Positions 1-8,108 are shown, counted from the stretch's first letter. The stretch is DNA of 64,000 bases from Thiohalospira halophila DSM 15071 (GCF_900112605.1 NZ_FOMJ01000010.1:1-64000); one strand, 5' to 3'. Notes: generated by a model not told the origin, from the letters alone. Program-made: numbers and translations.

Positions 1-2
1 AC

Positions 3-305
3 GTCCCGGGTTTTCAGACCGAGGGGTTTGGAAGTCTCGAAGCGGCTCGAGGATGGGTGCATGGTTTTGTTCGCTGGTACAACGAAGAGAACCGGCACAG
101 CCGGATCCAGTATGTCACGCCACAGCAGCGCCACGACGGTGATGATGAGGCCATCCTGGGCGACCGTCAGGCGCGGTATGACGAGGCGAAGGCGGAGAAT
201 CCCAGGCGCTGGAGCGGGCCAACCCGGGACTGGCGTCCGGCCGGGCCGGTCTGGCTGAACCCGGAACGGCGAACGGCCTGCGAACCCGATCAAGTCGCAG
301 CATGA
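3..305 (+). CDS. IS3-family transposase OrfB, C-terminal part (cut by window start)
   Basis: The frame is open from the window edge to the TGA at 303-305. It reads through FVRWYNEENRHSRIQYVTP and RWSGPTRDW to VWLNPE, the typical C-terminus of the IS3-family DDE transposase, ending in the conserved E of the integrase core and the Trp-rich tail. In this family the protein cuts and joins the IS ends as an OrfAB fusion. The N-terminal half lies outside the window, so I cannot say whether the gene is intact. Downstream, at about 306-345, the sequence still resembles the right end of such an element. The region then passes directly into a second, unrelated transposase relic. Confidence 0.85.
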   Translation, partial: VPGFQTEGFGSLEAARGWVHGFVRWYNEENRHSRIQYVTPQQRHDGDDEAILGDRQARYDEAKAENPRRWSGPTRDWRPAGPVWLNPERRTACEPDQVAA

Positions 306-344
306 TGCTCGGGGATACGACAACTAGCTTGACGAACGCCGCGG

Positions 345-977
345 TCCACGGTGCGCAAGTGGAAGTACCGGGAGACGGCCGCAGATCAGAGCCACCGCCC
401 GCATCGACTGCTCACGGCGCTGCCGCCGGCGCAGGAGGCCATCGTGGTGGAGCTGCGCCGGTCGTTGCTGCTGTCCACCGATTCTGCTGGTAGTGGTCCG
501 AGAGTTCATCCAGCCGGACCTGAATCGCTCCATGCTGCAACGGCTGCTGGTGCGCCACGGTGTCTCGGACCGCCGGGCCCTCATCCCGCAGCCCGACGGC
601 GAGGCCGAAGACCTTCAGGGACTATCAGCCCGGCTACTTCCACCTAGATATCAAGCGCCTGCCGGCCATCGCCGACGAGGACCGCCGGACCTACCTATTC
701 GTCGCCATCGACCGCGCCAGCCGGCAGGTCTACCTGGAACGCCATCGGGAGAAGTCCCGGAAGGTCGCCACGCGCTTTTTGAAAAACCTGCAGGAGAAGT
801 GCCCGTTTCATCTGCGCATCCTGCTTACGGACAACGACCAGGCCTTGACGGACCGGTTTCCCAAGAAGAGCCGGCAGCCCTCGGTCATCTGCCTCCGGTC
901 CGGAAGCTCAAGGACTGGCAGCCTGAGAACCGCGAGTTGTTCCGGAAACAAGTTGACGATCAGTCGGGTCTTTACAC
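345..977 (+). pseudogene. IS481-type transposase, frameshifted and internally deleted
   Basis: Integrase-core segments are spread over three frames: RKWKYRETAADQSHRPHRLL near 354-415, REFIQPDLNRSMLQRLL near 496-550, then YFHLDIKRLPAIADEDRR through DRASRQVYLERH to LLTDNDQA near 620-850. A C-terminal piece, LKDWQPENRELFRKQV, lies in yet another frame near 905-955. These segments match, in order, the layout of IS481-family transposases. The final part of the catalytic core, between the LTDN motif and the C-terminal LKxWQ motif, is missing. At least three frame changes plus a deletion mean no functional enzyme is made. The relic abuts the right end of the IS3 element, suggesting nested insertions that have decayed. 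Confidence 0.75.
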
Positions 978-1033
978 TTCAGGATGTCAAGAAAACGGTA
1001 GAAGCAATGGAGACTGAGGTAGTGGCATAGGCT

Positions 1034-1168
1034 ATGGGTAAGATATTCTCAGTAATCAGTTGGATAGCGGTTATCATCGTGGTGCTATCCTGGCTCACCG
1101 GCGGGATGCTCGAGGCGATGGTGCTGTTCTTTCTGCTTTCCGGCGCCGTATCATTCTTCCTCGCGTAA
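1034..1168 (+). CDS. Small membrane protein, 44 residues, unknown function
   Basis: ATG at 1034 opens a frame to TAA at 1166-1168. It encodes 44 residues that are almost entirely hydrophobic: a segment ISWIAVIIVVLSWL, a short turn TGGMLEAM, and a second segment VLFFLLSGAVSFFLA. This looks like a helical hairpin inner-membrane protein. It begins 3 nt after the stop of a frame whose last residues are DVKKTVEAMETEVVA, so it may be the second cistron of an operon whose first gene was destroyed by the flanking transposase. The ribosome binding site is not strong. I do not recognise the family. The lack of frameshifts and the clean hydrophobic pattern argue for a real gene, but it sits in decayed sequence. 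Confidence 0.4.
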   Translation: MGKIFSVISWIAVIIVVLSWLTGGMLEAMVLFFLLSGAVSFFLA

Positions 1169-1211
1169 GCCCGAATAATTCACAGGAAATAGCTCGCTCT
1201 GCCTCTTTCAT

Positions 1212-1446
1212 TGGTCTCCGGAGCCGATAGTCGGCAGACTGCGGCGACGTCGCTGCTGATACGCTGCCGCGGCCCGGGTGGCGCAATAGGAGCTGCGGTC
1301 GTCTCGGCCTCACGCAGCTCACGACTCACCGTCGAGACATGGCGACCAAGGCTTCGCGCAATGGAGCGTACGCTGTGGCCTTCACTGGCCTGGAGCATGA
1401 TAGCGGCGCGTTCCTGTTCACTGAGGTGCTGGTAGCTTGGTTCCAT
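1212..1446 (-). pseudogene. IS30-family transposase, N-terminal fragment with frameshift
   Basis: Reading leftward from ATG at 1446, the protein starts MEPSYQHLSEQERAAIML and contains the helix-turn-helix HSVRSIARSLGRHVSTVSRELR that IS30 transposases use to bind their ends. After RELRE the expected continuation (DRSSYCATRAAAAYQQRRRR) is found only in a shifted frame, and similarity ends near 1212. The DDE catalytic domain is absent. This is therefore a truncated, frameshifted remnant of about 80 codons, the third insertion-sequence family represented in the first 1.5 kb. Confidence 0.75.
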
Positions 1447-2037
1447 CGCAACATCCTACCCGCTACGCGGGGTCGGTGTTGCACTTGAAGATTGAGTCTA
1501 CAACCCCGTACGAATCAGCCAGACCCATGACCCCCAATGGAGAGGCGTCCGGTCTCCACTCCCCAGCACCCCTCCGTGGTCCAGCGATCGGGGTCCACCC
1601 CACACCCCGGAGCGCCGGCACCAGAACTATCCCGGTCTGCCGTTCAACCACCTCGGCTTTCTGTTCCAGTAGGTGGGACGTCGCTGCCATCCCTTGTCAT
1701 CTATTTGGTGTGTTCATTATTAATGGACACTGCGTATCCATGAACACCAACCATGATCTCCCCCTCAGGAACTCCAACCCGAAGGGTATCCATTGCCGCT
1801 CACGCAGCCGCGAGCGTTCCCCGATCAGAGGCATCAACCGATACTCGGAAGACCCGAAACCGAAGGGCAGGACGTAGAGGAGTCAGTAGGGAGTAGTACT
1901 CAGATCCGGCGACAAATCACTTGTCACTGAGCAGGAGCGTGTGTGACAAACTGGTGCCCAATAATGGCCGTATCTGGCTCTGACGGGGCCATGAGATCGC
2001 GCTATGACGGGGTCTTCAGGGGAGGGGCTTTTAGCGG
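1447..2037. other. Intergenic accessory sequence, no supported gene
   Basis: No frame here has a convincing start, ribosome binding site and recognisable protein. A minus-strand frame at 1463-1690 is open but I do not recognise it. A nested inverted repeat is present around 1709-1746 (GTGTTCAT ... ATGAACAC with ATGGA ... TCCAT inside). It is more AT-rich than the surroundings and its role is unknown. The stretch separates the IS relics from the truncated tRNA-Val. Confidence 0.5.
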
Positions 2038-2077
2038 GACAACAATGTCAAGGTGGTGCTCAACTGAGCTACGCGCC
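2038..2077 (-). pseudogene. Truncated tRNA-Val(GAC) relic
   Basis: On the minus strand from 2077 the sequence reads GGCGCGTAGCTCAGTT, then GAGCACCACCTTGACAT. The second string is the D-stem 3' side, anticodon stem and anticodon loop with GAC of bacterial tRNA-Val(GAC). The D loop lacks about five bases (GGTTA) compared with the normal gene. The 3' anticodon strand is TGTTG instead of GGTGG, and no variable loop, T arm or acceptor 3' strand follows. Upstream, a TAGAAT box at 2094-2099 resembles a retained tRNA promoter -10. The gene is broken at the anticodon stem, as expected if DNA was inserted there or a recombination scar remained. Confidence 0.6.
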
Positions 2078-2205
2078 TGTCGTCGAGCTGCGTATTCTAC
2101 AAGGTTCGCTGACCGTGTCACACGAACACCGTAACCCGTTATTATGAAAGCCTTTTCCCAGGGTTGTCCGAGTGCACTCCGCGGAAGGGAGTACGGCTCC
2201 GCCTA

Positions 2206-2700
2206 CTACCGCCCGGCCCCCTCGGTGAGCTTCTGATAGATCCCCAGCCCGAGAACCAGCAGCACGGAGCCGATCAGGAGGAAGGTCGGATACACGAGCA
2301 AGGAGATATCCTCCTTCGCCGCCGTGAAGACGAAGACCAGCGCCTCCATGAGCATGGCGATGTTGATAATCACCAGGAACTTGATCAGCGTGTTGCGCTG
2401 GCCGCCCTCGGAGACCTGGTTCCCCGAGCTGAAGACCTCCTCCTCTACCAGGAACTTCGATACGTCAAACACGGCCATGCCGATGACCAGCAGGGCCACC
2501 GCGTCGAGCAGGGCGGGAACGAGCTCGCTGGTGTCGCCCAGTACCAGCCAGACCTCGTACACCGCGCTCCCCATGAGGGCCATCGCGATAAGGCCGAGAA
2601 TCAGGCTGACCAGCGTATAGACAACGCGCATGCTCAGCACGGCGATCACCTTTCCCCGGCTCACCATACCCTCCGGTTTCGAAACCTCTTCCTGATCCAA
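2206..2700 (-). CDS. Four-helix inner-membrane protein, unknown function
   Basis: The protein has four hydrophobic segments: VVYTLVSLILGLIAMALMGS, LLDAVALLVIGMAVFDV, LIKFLVIINIAMLMEALVF and YPTFLLIGSVLLVLGLGIYQ. A charged loop (KFLVEEEVFSSGNQVSEGG) lies between the second and third. The start is uncertain. TTG at 2700 has a good GGAGGGAGAAG upstream and gives 164 residues. ATG at 2667 has GGAGG only 2-3 nt before it and gives 153 residues. The open frame continues much further upstream, but that part is not membrane-like and overlaps the divergent gene, so it is not included. I do not recognise a characterised family. It is transcribed away from the Spy-like gene. Confidence 0.6.
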   Translation of the reverse strand: MDQEEVSKPEGMVSRGKVIAVLSMRVVYTLVSLILGLIAMALMGSAVYEVWLVLGDTSELVPALLDAVALLVIGMAVFDVSKFLVEEEVFSSGNQVSEGGQRNTLIKFLVIINIAMLMEALVFVFTAAKEDISLLVYPTFLLIGSVLLVLGLGIYQKLTEGAGR

Positions 2701-3048
2701 GTCCTTCTCCCTCCCTCCCGCCTGCGAGTCATACGGTGGTGAACAACTCAGAGCATAGTGGATGGTGTCGGCCAAGCTGCCAAGGTGTAGGGCCGTGCGG
2801 TTCCCCATCCGGCGACATGATGGGCCAAAAAGACCATTTTCCATCGCTTCCCCGCCCTTTCCGTACAAAGTTTGGGACTCCGGAGCCAGGGAGGGCTGCG
2901 TCCCGTAGAGGCAACCCGCAATGCCCCCTACGCTTCGAGATGCCGGGGCCGGGAATGCCGGGATGAATGCCGGGATGGTTGATTCGGGCCCGGATAAAAC
3001 CCCGGTGGAACGGGGTTCTGCGATCCGGAAACTGTCAGGAGAGACACC
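2701..3048. other. Divergent intergenic region with leader hairpin
   Basis: This 348-nt region lies between the divergent membrane-protein gene and the Spy-like gene. Near 2939-2975 the unit ATGCCGGGATG and variants recur about three times. A 7-bp hairpin, AACCCCG (2998-3004) with CGGGGTT (3011-3017), sits in the 5' leader of the Spy-like gene just before its AGGAGAG ribosome binding site at about 3039. No gene is supported. Confidence 0.5.
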
Positions 3049-3600
3049 ATGAAGACGCCCACCCGCCTTGCCGCTGTTACCTTCGCCACTCTGGCCGCAC
3101 TGGCCCTCGCCGGCCCCGTCATGGCCGCCGATGGGGACAAGCCCCGCATGATGCACGATCGCGCCGGCATGATGGGCGGCGACCCGGCCATGATGGAGAT
3201 GATGCAACACCGTTACCGGATGGCCGACCCGGACATGGCCCCGATGATGGGCATGGGAACGGGCATGGGCCCCCAGACCATGCACGACCTCGGGCTCAGT
3301 CGCGCCCAGGTTCGCAATATCATCCAGATCCGCCAGGAATCGGCGGGCGAGGGGGCGCGCCTCATGGCGGAGATCCAAGAGCGTCACTGGGAGCTGACCC
3401 GCGCCATGGCAGCCGATGACCCCGACGCCGAGCGCATTGGCCAGCTCCATCTCCAGATCCGGGAGCGTCAGCAGGAACTCGCCCGCACCCAGCAGCAGAC
3501 CCACGACCGCGTCATGGAGACCCTCTCCGACGAGCAGCGTGAGCGGCTGCAGGAGCGGGATCGATGGAACCGCTGGGATTGGCCCGTAGAGGACGAATAG
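3049..3600 (+). CDS. Spy/CpxP-like periplasmic protein with Met-rich N-terminus
   Basis: The 183-residue protein starts with a signal peptide (about residues 1-26, cleaved after GPVMA). The mature protein begins with a segment very rich in Met and His (MMHDRAGMMGG, MMEMMQH, MMGMGTGMG). It then forms a helical region containing LGLSRAQVRNIIQIRQE and ETLSDEQRERL, the LTxxQ-type motifs of the Spy/CpxP/CnrX family. Family members are periplasmic chaperones or metal-stress sensors. The Met-rich part suggests binding of soft metals such as copper or silver, which is inference. A good AGGAGAG ribosome binding site precedes ATG 3049. The lipoprotein hydrolase gene starts 46 nt downstream on the same strand. 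Confidence 0.75.
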   Translation: MKTPTRLAAVTFATLAALALAGPVMAADGDKPRMMHDRAGMMGGDPAMMEMMQHRYRMADPDMAPMMGMGTGMGPQTMHDLGLSRAQVRNIIQIRQESAGEGARLMAEIQERHWELTRAMAADDPDAERIGQLHLQIRERQQELARTQQQTHDRVMETLSDEQRERLQERDRWNRWDWPVEDE

Positions 3601-3646
3601 GGTCGGGCGGTCTACCCTTCCGGGAGTACCCCAAAGGAGTCAGGCC

Positions 3647-4438
3647 ATGAACCGGATCCTCACCGCCACGCTCGTCCTGCTGCTCACCGCCTGTGGTGGG
3701 GGCAGCGGGATCCAGGAGCAGGAGGTCACCTACCGCGACAACGGCACCGAGCTCAACGGCTTCCTCGCCTACGATGCCGGCGCCGAAGGCCCCCGGCCCG
3801 GCGTGCTGGTCGTCCACGAGTGGTGGGGCCACAATGAGCACGCCCGCAACCAGGCCCGCAAGCTCGCCGAGCTGGGCTACACCGCCCTGGCGCTGGATAT
3901 GTACGGCGGTGGCCGGGTAGCCGAGCACCCCGACAAGGCCGCTGAGTTCGCCGGGATGGTCCGGAAGAACCGGGATCTCATGCTCCGCCGCTTCCGCGCC
4001 GCGGAGGCCTTCCTCCGCGACCATCCACGAACGGACGGCACGCGCATGGCTGCCATCGGCTACTGTTTCGGTGGCTCCGTGGTCCTGGAGATGGCCCGGG
4101 CCGGCGCCGATCTGGAGGCGGTTGCGAGCTTCCACGGGCCCCTGGCCACCGACCACCCCGCCGAGGAGGGCGCAGTCGAGGCCCGGATCCTGGTCCTGCA
4201 CGGCAACGAGGACCCCATGGTCCCGCCGGAACAGGTCGAGGCCTTCCGCGAGGAGATGGAGGCGGCCGGGGTGGACTACCGCTTCGTCGGCTACGACGGC
4301 GCCACCCACAGCTTTACCAATCCAGCCGCCGACCAGGCCGCCGAGCGCTTCGACATGCCGGTGGGCTACAACGCCGAGGCAGCGGAAGCGGCCTGGGAAG
4401 AGCTGGAGCGGTTCCTCGCGGAGACCTTCAACGGTTGA
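3647..4438 (+). CDS. Dienelactone hydrolase-family lipoprotein
   Basis: This 263-residue protein opens with a lipoprotein signal peptide ending in LLTAC (lipid-modified Cys16). It then has the dienelactone hydrolase alpha/beta fold: VLVVHEWWGHNEHAR, the nucleophile elbow GYCFGG (Cys140), LVLHGNEDPMVP (Asp189) and DGATHSF (His221), giving a complete Cys-Asp-His triad. Such enzymes hydrolyse dienelactone-like esters. Lipidated versions are placed in the envelope, and their natural substrate is usually unknown. AAAGGAG lies before ATG 3647. The gene faces the MCP gene, with only 12 nt between the two stop codons. Confidence 0.85.
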   Translation: MNRILTATLVLLLTACGGGSGIQEQEVTYRDNGTELNGFLAYDAGAEGPRPGVLVVHEWWGHNEHARNQARKLAELGYTALALDMYGGGRVAEHPDKAAEFAGMVRKNRDLMLRRFRAAEAFLRDHPRTDGTRMAAIGYCFGGSVVLEMARAGADLEAVASFHGPLATDHPAEEGAVEARILVLHGNEDPMVPPEQVEAFREEMEAAGVDYRFVGYDGATHSFTNPAADQAAERFDMPVGYNAEAAEAAWEELERFLAETFNG

Positions 4439-4450
4439 GGAGCACGCTCC

Positions 4451-6073
4451 TCAGATCCGGAACTGGTGCACCAGCCGCTGGAGGTCGCTGGCCAGCCGGG
4501 CCAGTTCGTCCCCGGAGGTCGCCATCTGGTCGGCGTTGTTGCTGGCCTGATCGGCGATCTCGCGGATATTGTTGATGTTCCGGCTCAGCTCCTCGGCCAC
4601 GGAGCTCTGCTCCTCGGCGGCCGTGGCGATCTGGCCGTTCTTGTCCGACAGCGTGCCGATGCGGTCGTCGATGGTGCCCAGCGCCTCCGCGGTGGAGCGG
4701 GTGTATTCCAGCGTGGTCTCCGCCTGCTCCCGGCTCTGGTCCATGGCCCGGACCGCGCTGGATGACTGACCCTGGAGCCGCTCGATCATGGTGCGGATCT
4801 CGCCGGTGGAGTCCTGGGTCCGGCTGGCCAGGGTCCGCACCTCCTCGGCGACCACGGCAAAGCCACGCCCCTGCTCCCCGGCCCGAGCGGCCTCGATGGC
4901 GGCGTTCAGCGCCAGGAGATTGGTCTGGTCGGCGATCTCCGAGATGACGGTGAGCACCTGGCCGATCTGTTCACTCTCGTTGTCCAGGGCACTCACCGCC
5001 TGGCCGGTCTCCTGGATCTCCGTGGCCAGCCGCTGCATGGCGCTACTGGCCTGGTCCACCCGCTCCCGGCCACCGGTCGCCTCGCTGGCGGCGTCCCGGG
5101 CATGGTCGGCGGCGTCGTTGGTGTTGCGCGCCACCTCCTGGACGGTGGCGGCCATCTCGTCCACCGCGCTGGCGACCTGATCGGTCTCCTGGCGCTGACG
5201 ATTGACCCCGTCCTGGGACTCGCGGGTAATCACCGACATCTCCTCGGCGGCGGAGGAGAGCTGCTCCGTGGTGGAGACTACCTCTCGCACCAGCCCCTGG
5301 ATCTTCTCCGCAAAGCGGTTGAAGGCGGCGGAGACATCCGCCAGTTCCGTCCCGCTGGTCTCATCCAGACGGCGGGTGAGATCGCCATCGCCGTCCGCGA
5401 TGGCCTCCATGGTCTGCGTAACGTCCTTGAGCCCGCGCCGCAGGCTGCGCAGGACCAGGCCGAAGACCACGAACCCCGCAACCAGCGCTCCGATTCCGAC
5501 CATCACCGCGGTCCACCGGGTGCTCTCCGCCTCGGCATGGACCTGCTTGCTGAGAGCGGCGACGGCCTCTTCCTGGTTGTGGATCAGGGTTCGCAGGTCG
5601 CGCCGGATTTGCTGCCAGCGGGGATGCTCCTCTTCGGTCAGGACCTCGATGGCGCGCTCGGAGCGCCCCTCCTCCACCAGTCCCAGCACCTCGACCCGCG
5701 CCTGGTAGACGGTGGCCCAGTTCTCCTCGATGGCGTCGAGGAGTTCCCGGGACTTGCTATCCCCCGGAGCGGTCAGCTCACGGATGCGTTCCAGATTGGC
5801 CGTGAACTCCTCGCCGACCATCCGGTTGACCTCCCAGGGCTTCTCCAGCTCCGGGCGAAAGACCTTGTTGCGCACGGCGATGCCGGCGAAAAGGCCATCG
5901 CTGAACAGGGTGTTGAGGCTGTGCATGCGCGCATTGGCGCGCTCGTCCAGCTCCTCGAAGCCGGCGGTAATGTCATTCATGCCCTGGATGGTGACCCCCA
6001 GGGCGGTCACGAGCAGGAGGGCGGCCACGGTGAATGCGGCCAGGATGCGGAAGGTATAGCTTTTGTAGTTCAA
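4451..6073 (-). CDS. Methyl-accepting chemotaxis protein
   Basis: The 540-residue transducer has an N-terminal TM helix (about residues 9-29), a roughly 160-residue periplasmic four-helix-bundle-type sensor, a second TM ([18 protein letters not shown], about 192-210), and a HAMP domain. The long cytoplasmic signalling coiled coil carries the hairpin tip [20 protein letters not shown]. It relays ligand binding to CheA/CheW. No C-terminal pentapeptide tether for CheR/CheB is seen (the end is RLVHQFRI). Translation probably starts at TTG 6073, with AAGGA 7 nt upstream and no nearby ATG. No che genes are adjacent, so this is an orphan receptor. Confidence 0.92.
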   Translation of the reverse strand: MNYKSYTFRILAAFTVAALLLVTALGVTIQGMNDITAGFEELDERANARMHSLNTLFSDGLFAGIAVRNKVFRPELEKPWEVNRMVGEEFTANLERIRELTAPGDSKSRELLDAIEENWATVYQARVEVLGLVEEGRSERAIEVLTEEEHPRWQQIRRDLRTLIHNQEEAVAALSKQVHAEAESTRWTAVMVGIGALVAGFVVFGLVLRSLRRGLKDVTQTMEAIADGDGDLTRRLDETSGTELADVSAAFNRFAEKIQGLVREVVSTTEQLSSAAEEMSVITRESQDGVNRQRQETDQVASAVDEMAATVQEVARNTNDAADHARDAASEATGGRERVDQASSAMQRLATEIQETGQAVSALDNESEQIGQVLTVISEIADQTNLLALNAAIEAARAGEQGRGFAVVAEEVRTLASRTQDSTGEIRTMIERLQGQSSSAVRAMDQSREQAETTLEYTRSTAEALGTIDDRIGTLSDKNGQIATAAEEQSSVAEELSRNINNIREIADQASNNADQMATSGDELARLASDLQRLVHQFRI

Positions 6074-6130
6074 AGCAATATCCTTATTTTATTGGAATAT
6101 TTCTCAAGAAACGAACGAGAGACGACCTCT

Positions 6131-6163
6131 CTCCCCCTTGGTGACGGATACCGTCAGGGGGAG
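6131..6163 (-). terminator. Strong two-part hairpin downstream of the gpx operon
   Basis: CTCCCCC (6131-6137) pairs with GGGGGAG (6157-6163), and inside it TGACGG pairs with CCGTCA around an ATA loop, with a 4-nt bulge on one side. It lies between the end of the zinc-finger gene (6274) and the start of the MCP gene (6073), both on the minus strand. It could end the upstream operon or fold in the MCP leader. There is no clear T run, so intrinsic termination is uncertain. Confidence 0.4.
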
Positions 6164-6273
6164 GACGAGGCGGCTCCGCATTCTATTCCATGTCCGGGCC
6201 GGGATGCTGCCTGAACGGAGGGACCGAGAAGATGAGCGGTAGTTCGGGCGGAGGGAGCGGGGAACGGGCCGGC

Positions 6274-6543
6274 TCAGCGCAGCTGGCTGTCCTTGCTGGC
6301 GCGGCGGTTGAAGGGGGCGCTGGCCTGCCCATCGGCGTCGTGGGCTTCCTGGCAGGCGACACAGAGACGCACGCCGGGGATGGCCTGGCGGCGCGCCTCG
6401 GGGATGGGGGCACCGCACTCCTCGCAGTGCTCGGCACCCTCGCCCCCCGCCGGGAGGCGGCTGCGCGCCTGGGCCACGGCATCCTCCACCGTGTCGTCGA
6501 TCTGCTGCTGCACCGCGCCCTCTTTTGCCCAGCCACCGGCCAT
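6274..6543 (-). CDS. DksA/TraR-type C4 zinc-finger protein
   Basis: The 89-residue protein has a helical N-terminal half (QQQIDDTVEDAVAQARSRL) followed by CEECGAPIPEARR and LCVACQ. This is a C-x2-C-x17-C-x2-C zinc finger matching the DksA/TraR family, with the conserved P-x2-R between the Cys pairs. Short members of this family (YbiI/TraR-like) may bind RNA polymerase in the secondary channel; the partner here is not known. ATG 6543 is preferred over the GTG 6 nt upstream because GGGAGG sits 5 nt before the ATG. It is the last gene of a minus-strand unit with the glutaredoxin-DUF3429 fusion and glutathione peroxidase. Confidence 0.8.
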   Translation of the reverse strand: MAGGWAKEGAVQQQIDDTVEDAVAQARSRLPAGGEGAEHCEECGAPIPEARRQAIPGVRLCVACQEAHDADGQASAPFNRRASKDSQLR

Positions 6544-6598
6544 GGTCACCTCCCGCTACACTGATGGGCCCTGCCTCGAGGATAGCAATTCGTATCGC

Positions 6599-7330
6599 CT
6601 AGCCGGCGACCAGGACGAGCGCCCAGGCCAGCGCCAGCAGCGCCAGTACGGCCCAGGAGAGGTGGCGCCGCAGGCGGCGATAGGCCACCATGGCCGGGTC
6701 CGCCGCCAGCAGGTGCCGGTCCACCACGTGGACCAGGGCGACCAGGCCGAGCAGGAGCCCCAGGGCCACCGGCGGCGGGGTCAGGAGGGCCACCCAGGCC
6801 AGCAGCGCCGGGATTACGCCCCACTGGAGCAGCTGTGGGGCATCGGCCCGCTCCGGGTGGGCGAGCACGCGCCCCCAGTGGACCGCCCCCAGGAAGGCGA
6901 GGATCACCGCCGCATAGCCCACCAGGGCGGTGGTGGCGAAGGCGTTCCCGGGCCAGATGGCCAGGGCGGCGGTGGCGGCGACGAAGGGGACGAGGCCGCC
7001 ATAGCCCAGGGAGGCCAGCCAGTGGCTCCGCCTCCCCTCCGCTGACGTCAGGACGCGGCGCAGCTCCGGCTCCCCGCCCACGAATTCGCCCTGGTAGAAG
7101 GCCATGGGCAGGCCGTGCCAGCCGGTGTGCTGCTGCAGGTGGCGGAAGCGCTCGCGCTGCTCCGCCTCCCCCATGGGCATGTCCACGAAGGTGTGGTCGA
7201 CACCCAGTCGTTCCAGCCAGGCGGCCAGCTCCCGGGTATCGGTCAGGCCCGAGCGGAAGACCACCACCTGGTGAGCGTTGAAGGTATCGCGAAGGTCGCC
7301 GTCCCCATCGGCATTTGTCGATTCCGTCAT
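6599..7330 (-). CDS. Cys-less glutaredoxin-like domain fused to DUF3429 membrane domain
   Basis: Residues about 20-95 follow a glutaredoxin pattern: HQVVVFRSGLTDTREL in place of the usual V-x-Y-x-x-x-x-C-P-x-C, then LGVDHTFVDM, the cis-Pro loop TGWHGLPMAFYQGEFVGG, and PELRRVL. Both active-site cysteines are absent. Residues about 105-243 are a DUF3429-type membrane region with about five hydrophobic helices and the motif GAVHWGRVL. The start ATG (7328-7330) directly abuts the stop of glutathione peroxidase (TAG 7331-7333), implying coupled translation. A structural or glutathione-binding role for the soluble part is inferred; the function is unknown. Confidence 0.8.
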   Translation of the reverse strand: MTESTNADGDGDLRDTFNAHQVVVFRSGLTDTRELAAWLERLGVDHTFVDMPMGEAEQRERFRHLQQHTGWHGLPMAFYQGEFVGGEPELRRVLTSAEGRRSHWLASLGYGGLVPFVAATAALAIWPGNAFATTALVGYAAVILAFLGAVHWGRVLAHPERADAPQLLQWGVIPALLAWVALLTPPPVALGLLLGLVALVHVVDRHLLAADPAMVAYRRLRRHLSWAVLALLALAWALVLVAG

Positions 7331-7876
7331 CTACAGTGCCTCCCGGATGGCATTCAGCAATTCTTCGTCCCTCGGCTCCACCGCGGAGGCGAAGCTCCCG
7401 ACCAGTTCCCCCCTTCGATTCAGGAGATACTTGTGGAAATTCCACTGCGGGTATTCTCCGGCCTGCGCCGCCAGCCGTTGATAGAGGGGGTGGGCACGCC
7501 CTTCAACGACGTGGGTTTTGGCATACATGGGGAAGCGGACCCCGTAGGTCATGCGGCAGAACTCGCGGATCTCCCGCTCGCTACCGGGCTCCTGATTGGC
7601 AAAATCATTGGAAGGGAAGCCAAGCACCACCAGGCCCTGCTCGCGATAATCGGCATGGAGTCCCTCCAGCCCCTCGTACTGGGGCGTATAGGCGCACTTG
7701 CTGGCGGTATTGACCAGCAGGACCACCTTGCCGGAATACGCCTCGCACAGATGGACCGGCTCCCCGCCACCCAGGGGCTCCAGCCGGAAATCGAGGTTTT
7801 CGGGGCAGCCGGCGGTCGCCGCCGGGGTGGCCAGGACCAGCCCGACCAGGGCCAGGATCCGGATCGCGTGGTACAT
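7331..7876 (-). CDS. Glutathione peroxidase family protein, exported
   Basis: This 181-residue protein has a signal peptide (ILALVGLVLATPAATA) followed by the GPx fold. The peroxidatic Cys lies in VNTASKCAYTPQYEGL, then come LGFPSNDFANQEPGSE and the Trp motif PQWNFHKYL. The catalytic tetrad position usually filled by Gln (NQF) is Asp here (NDF), a variant seen in other bacterial members. It should reduce hydroperoxides in the periplasm, more likely with a thioredoxin-like or other thiol donor than with glutathione. It is first in a three-gene unit and diverges from the diguanylate cyclase gene. Confidence 0.88.
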   Translation of the reverse strand: MYHAIRILALVGLVLATPAATAGCPENLDFRLEPLGGGEPVHLCEAYSGKVVLLVNTASKCAYTPQYEGLEGLHADYREQGLVVLGFPSNDFANQEPGSEREIREFCRMTYGVRFPMYAKTHVVEGRAHPLYQRLAAQAGEYPQWNFHKYLLNRRGELVGSFASAVEPRDEELLNAIREAL

Positions 7877-8050
7877 GGTGAGGCTCCTGCGCAGTGCGCC
7901 GTATCGTCTCTACCTCCTCAGATTAGTAAGGATGGCTGCCACCCGCCCCTCCTGCCAATGATTCCGGAGGCCCATATCGCGAACGGCCTGAAGACGGCCT
8001 ATGATGGCCGGATGGTGGGCCCCGTGGGCCCCGTTCAGCGCGAGGAGAGA

Positions 8051-8104
8051 ATGTTGGAACGCGTCAACGAGGACTCCGCCGTGAACAGCGACGAAGAATC
8101 CTAG
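8051..8104 (+). CDS. Possible 17-residue leader ORF before the diguanylate cyclase
   Basis: GAGGAG lies 3 nt before ATG 8051, which opens MLERVNEDSAVNSDEES and stops with TAG at 8102-8104, 4 nt before the start of the diguanylate cyclase. The downstream start has only a weak ribosome binding site (GAAGAA), so translation of this short, acidic peptide could feed ribosomes to it. No homology is claimed; the support is position and Shine-Dalgarno only. Confidence 0.25.
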   Translation: MLERVNEDSAVNSDEES

Positions 8105-8108
8105 CGCC

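Noticed and set aside
1463-1690. Minus-strand frame of 75 codons ending in GVVDSIFKCNTDPA
   Set aside because: No family recognised, no ribosome site, and it lies in decayed accessory DNA; a search of short proteins would be needed to revive it.
2668-3504. Upstream extension of the four-helix membrane protein frame to 432 codons
   Set aside because: The extension overlaps the divergent Spy-like gene and lacks conserved or membrane character; only the part from 2700 or 2667 is supported.
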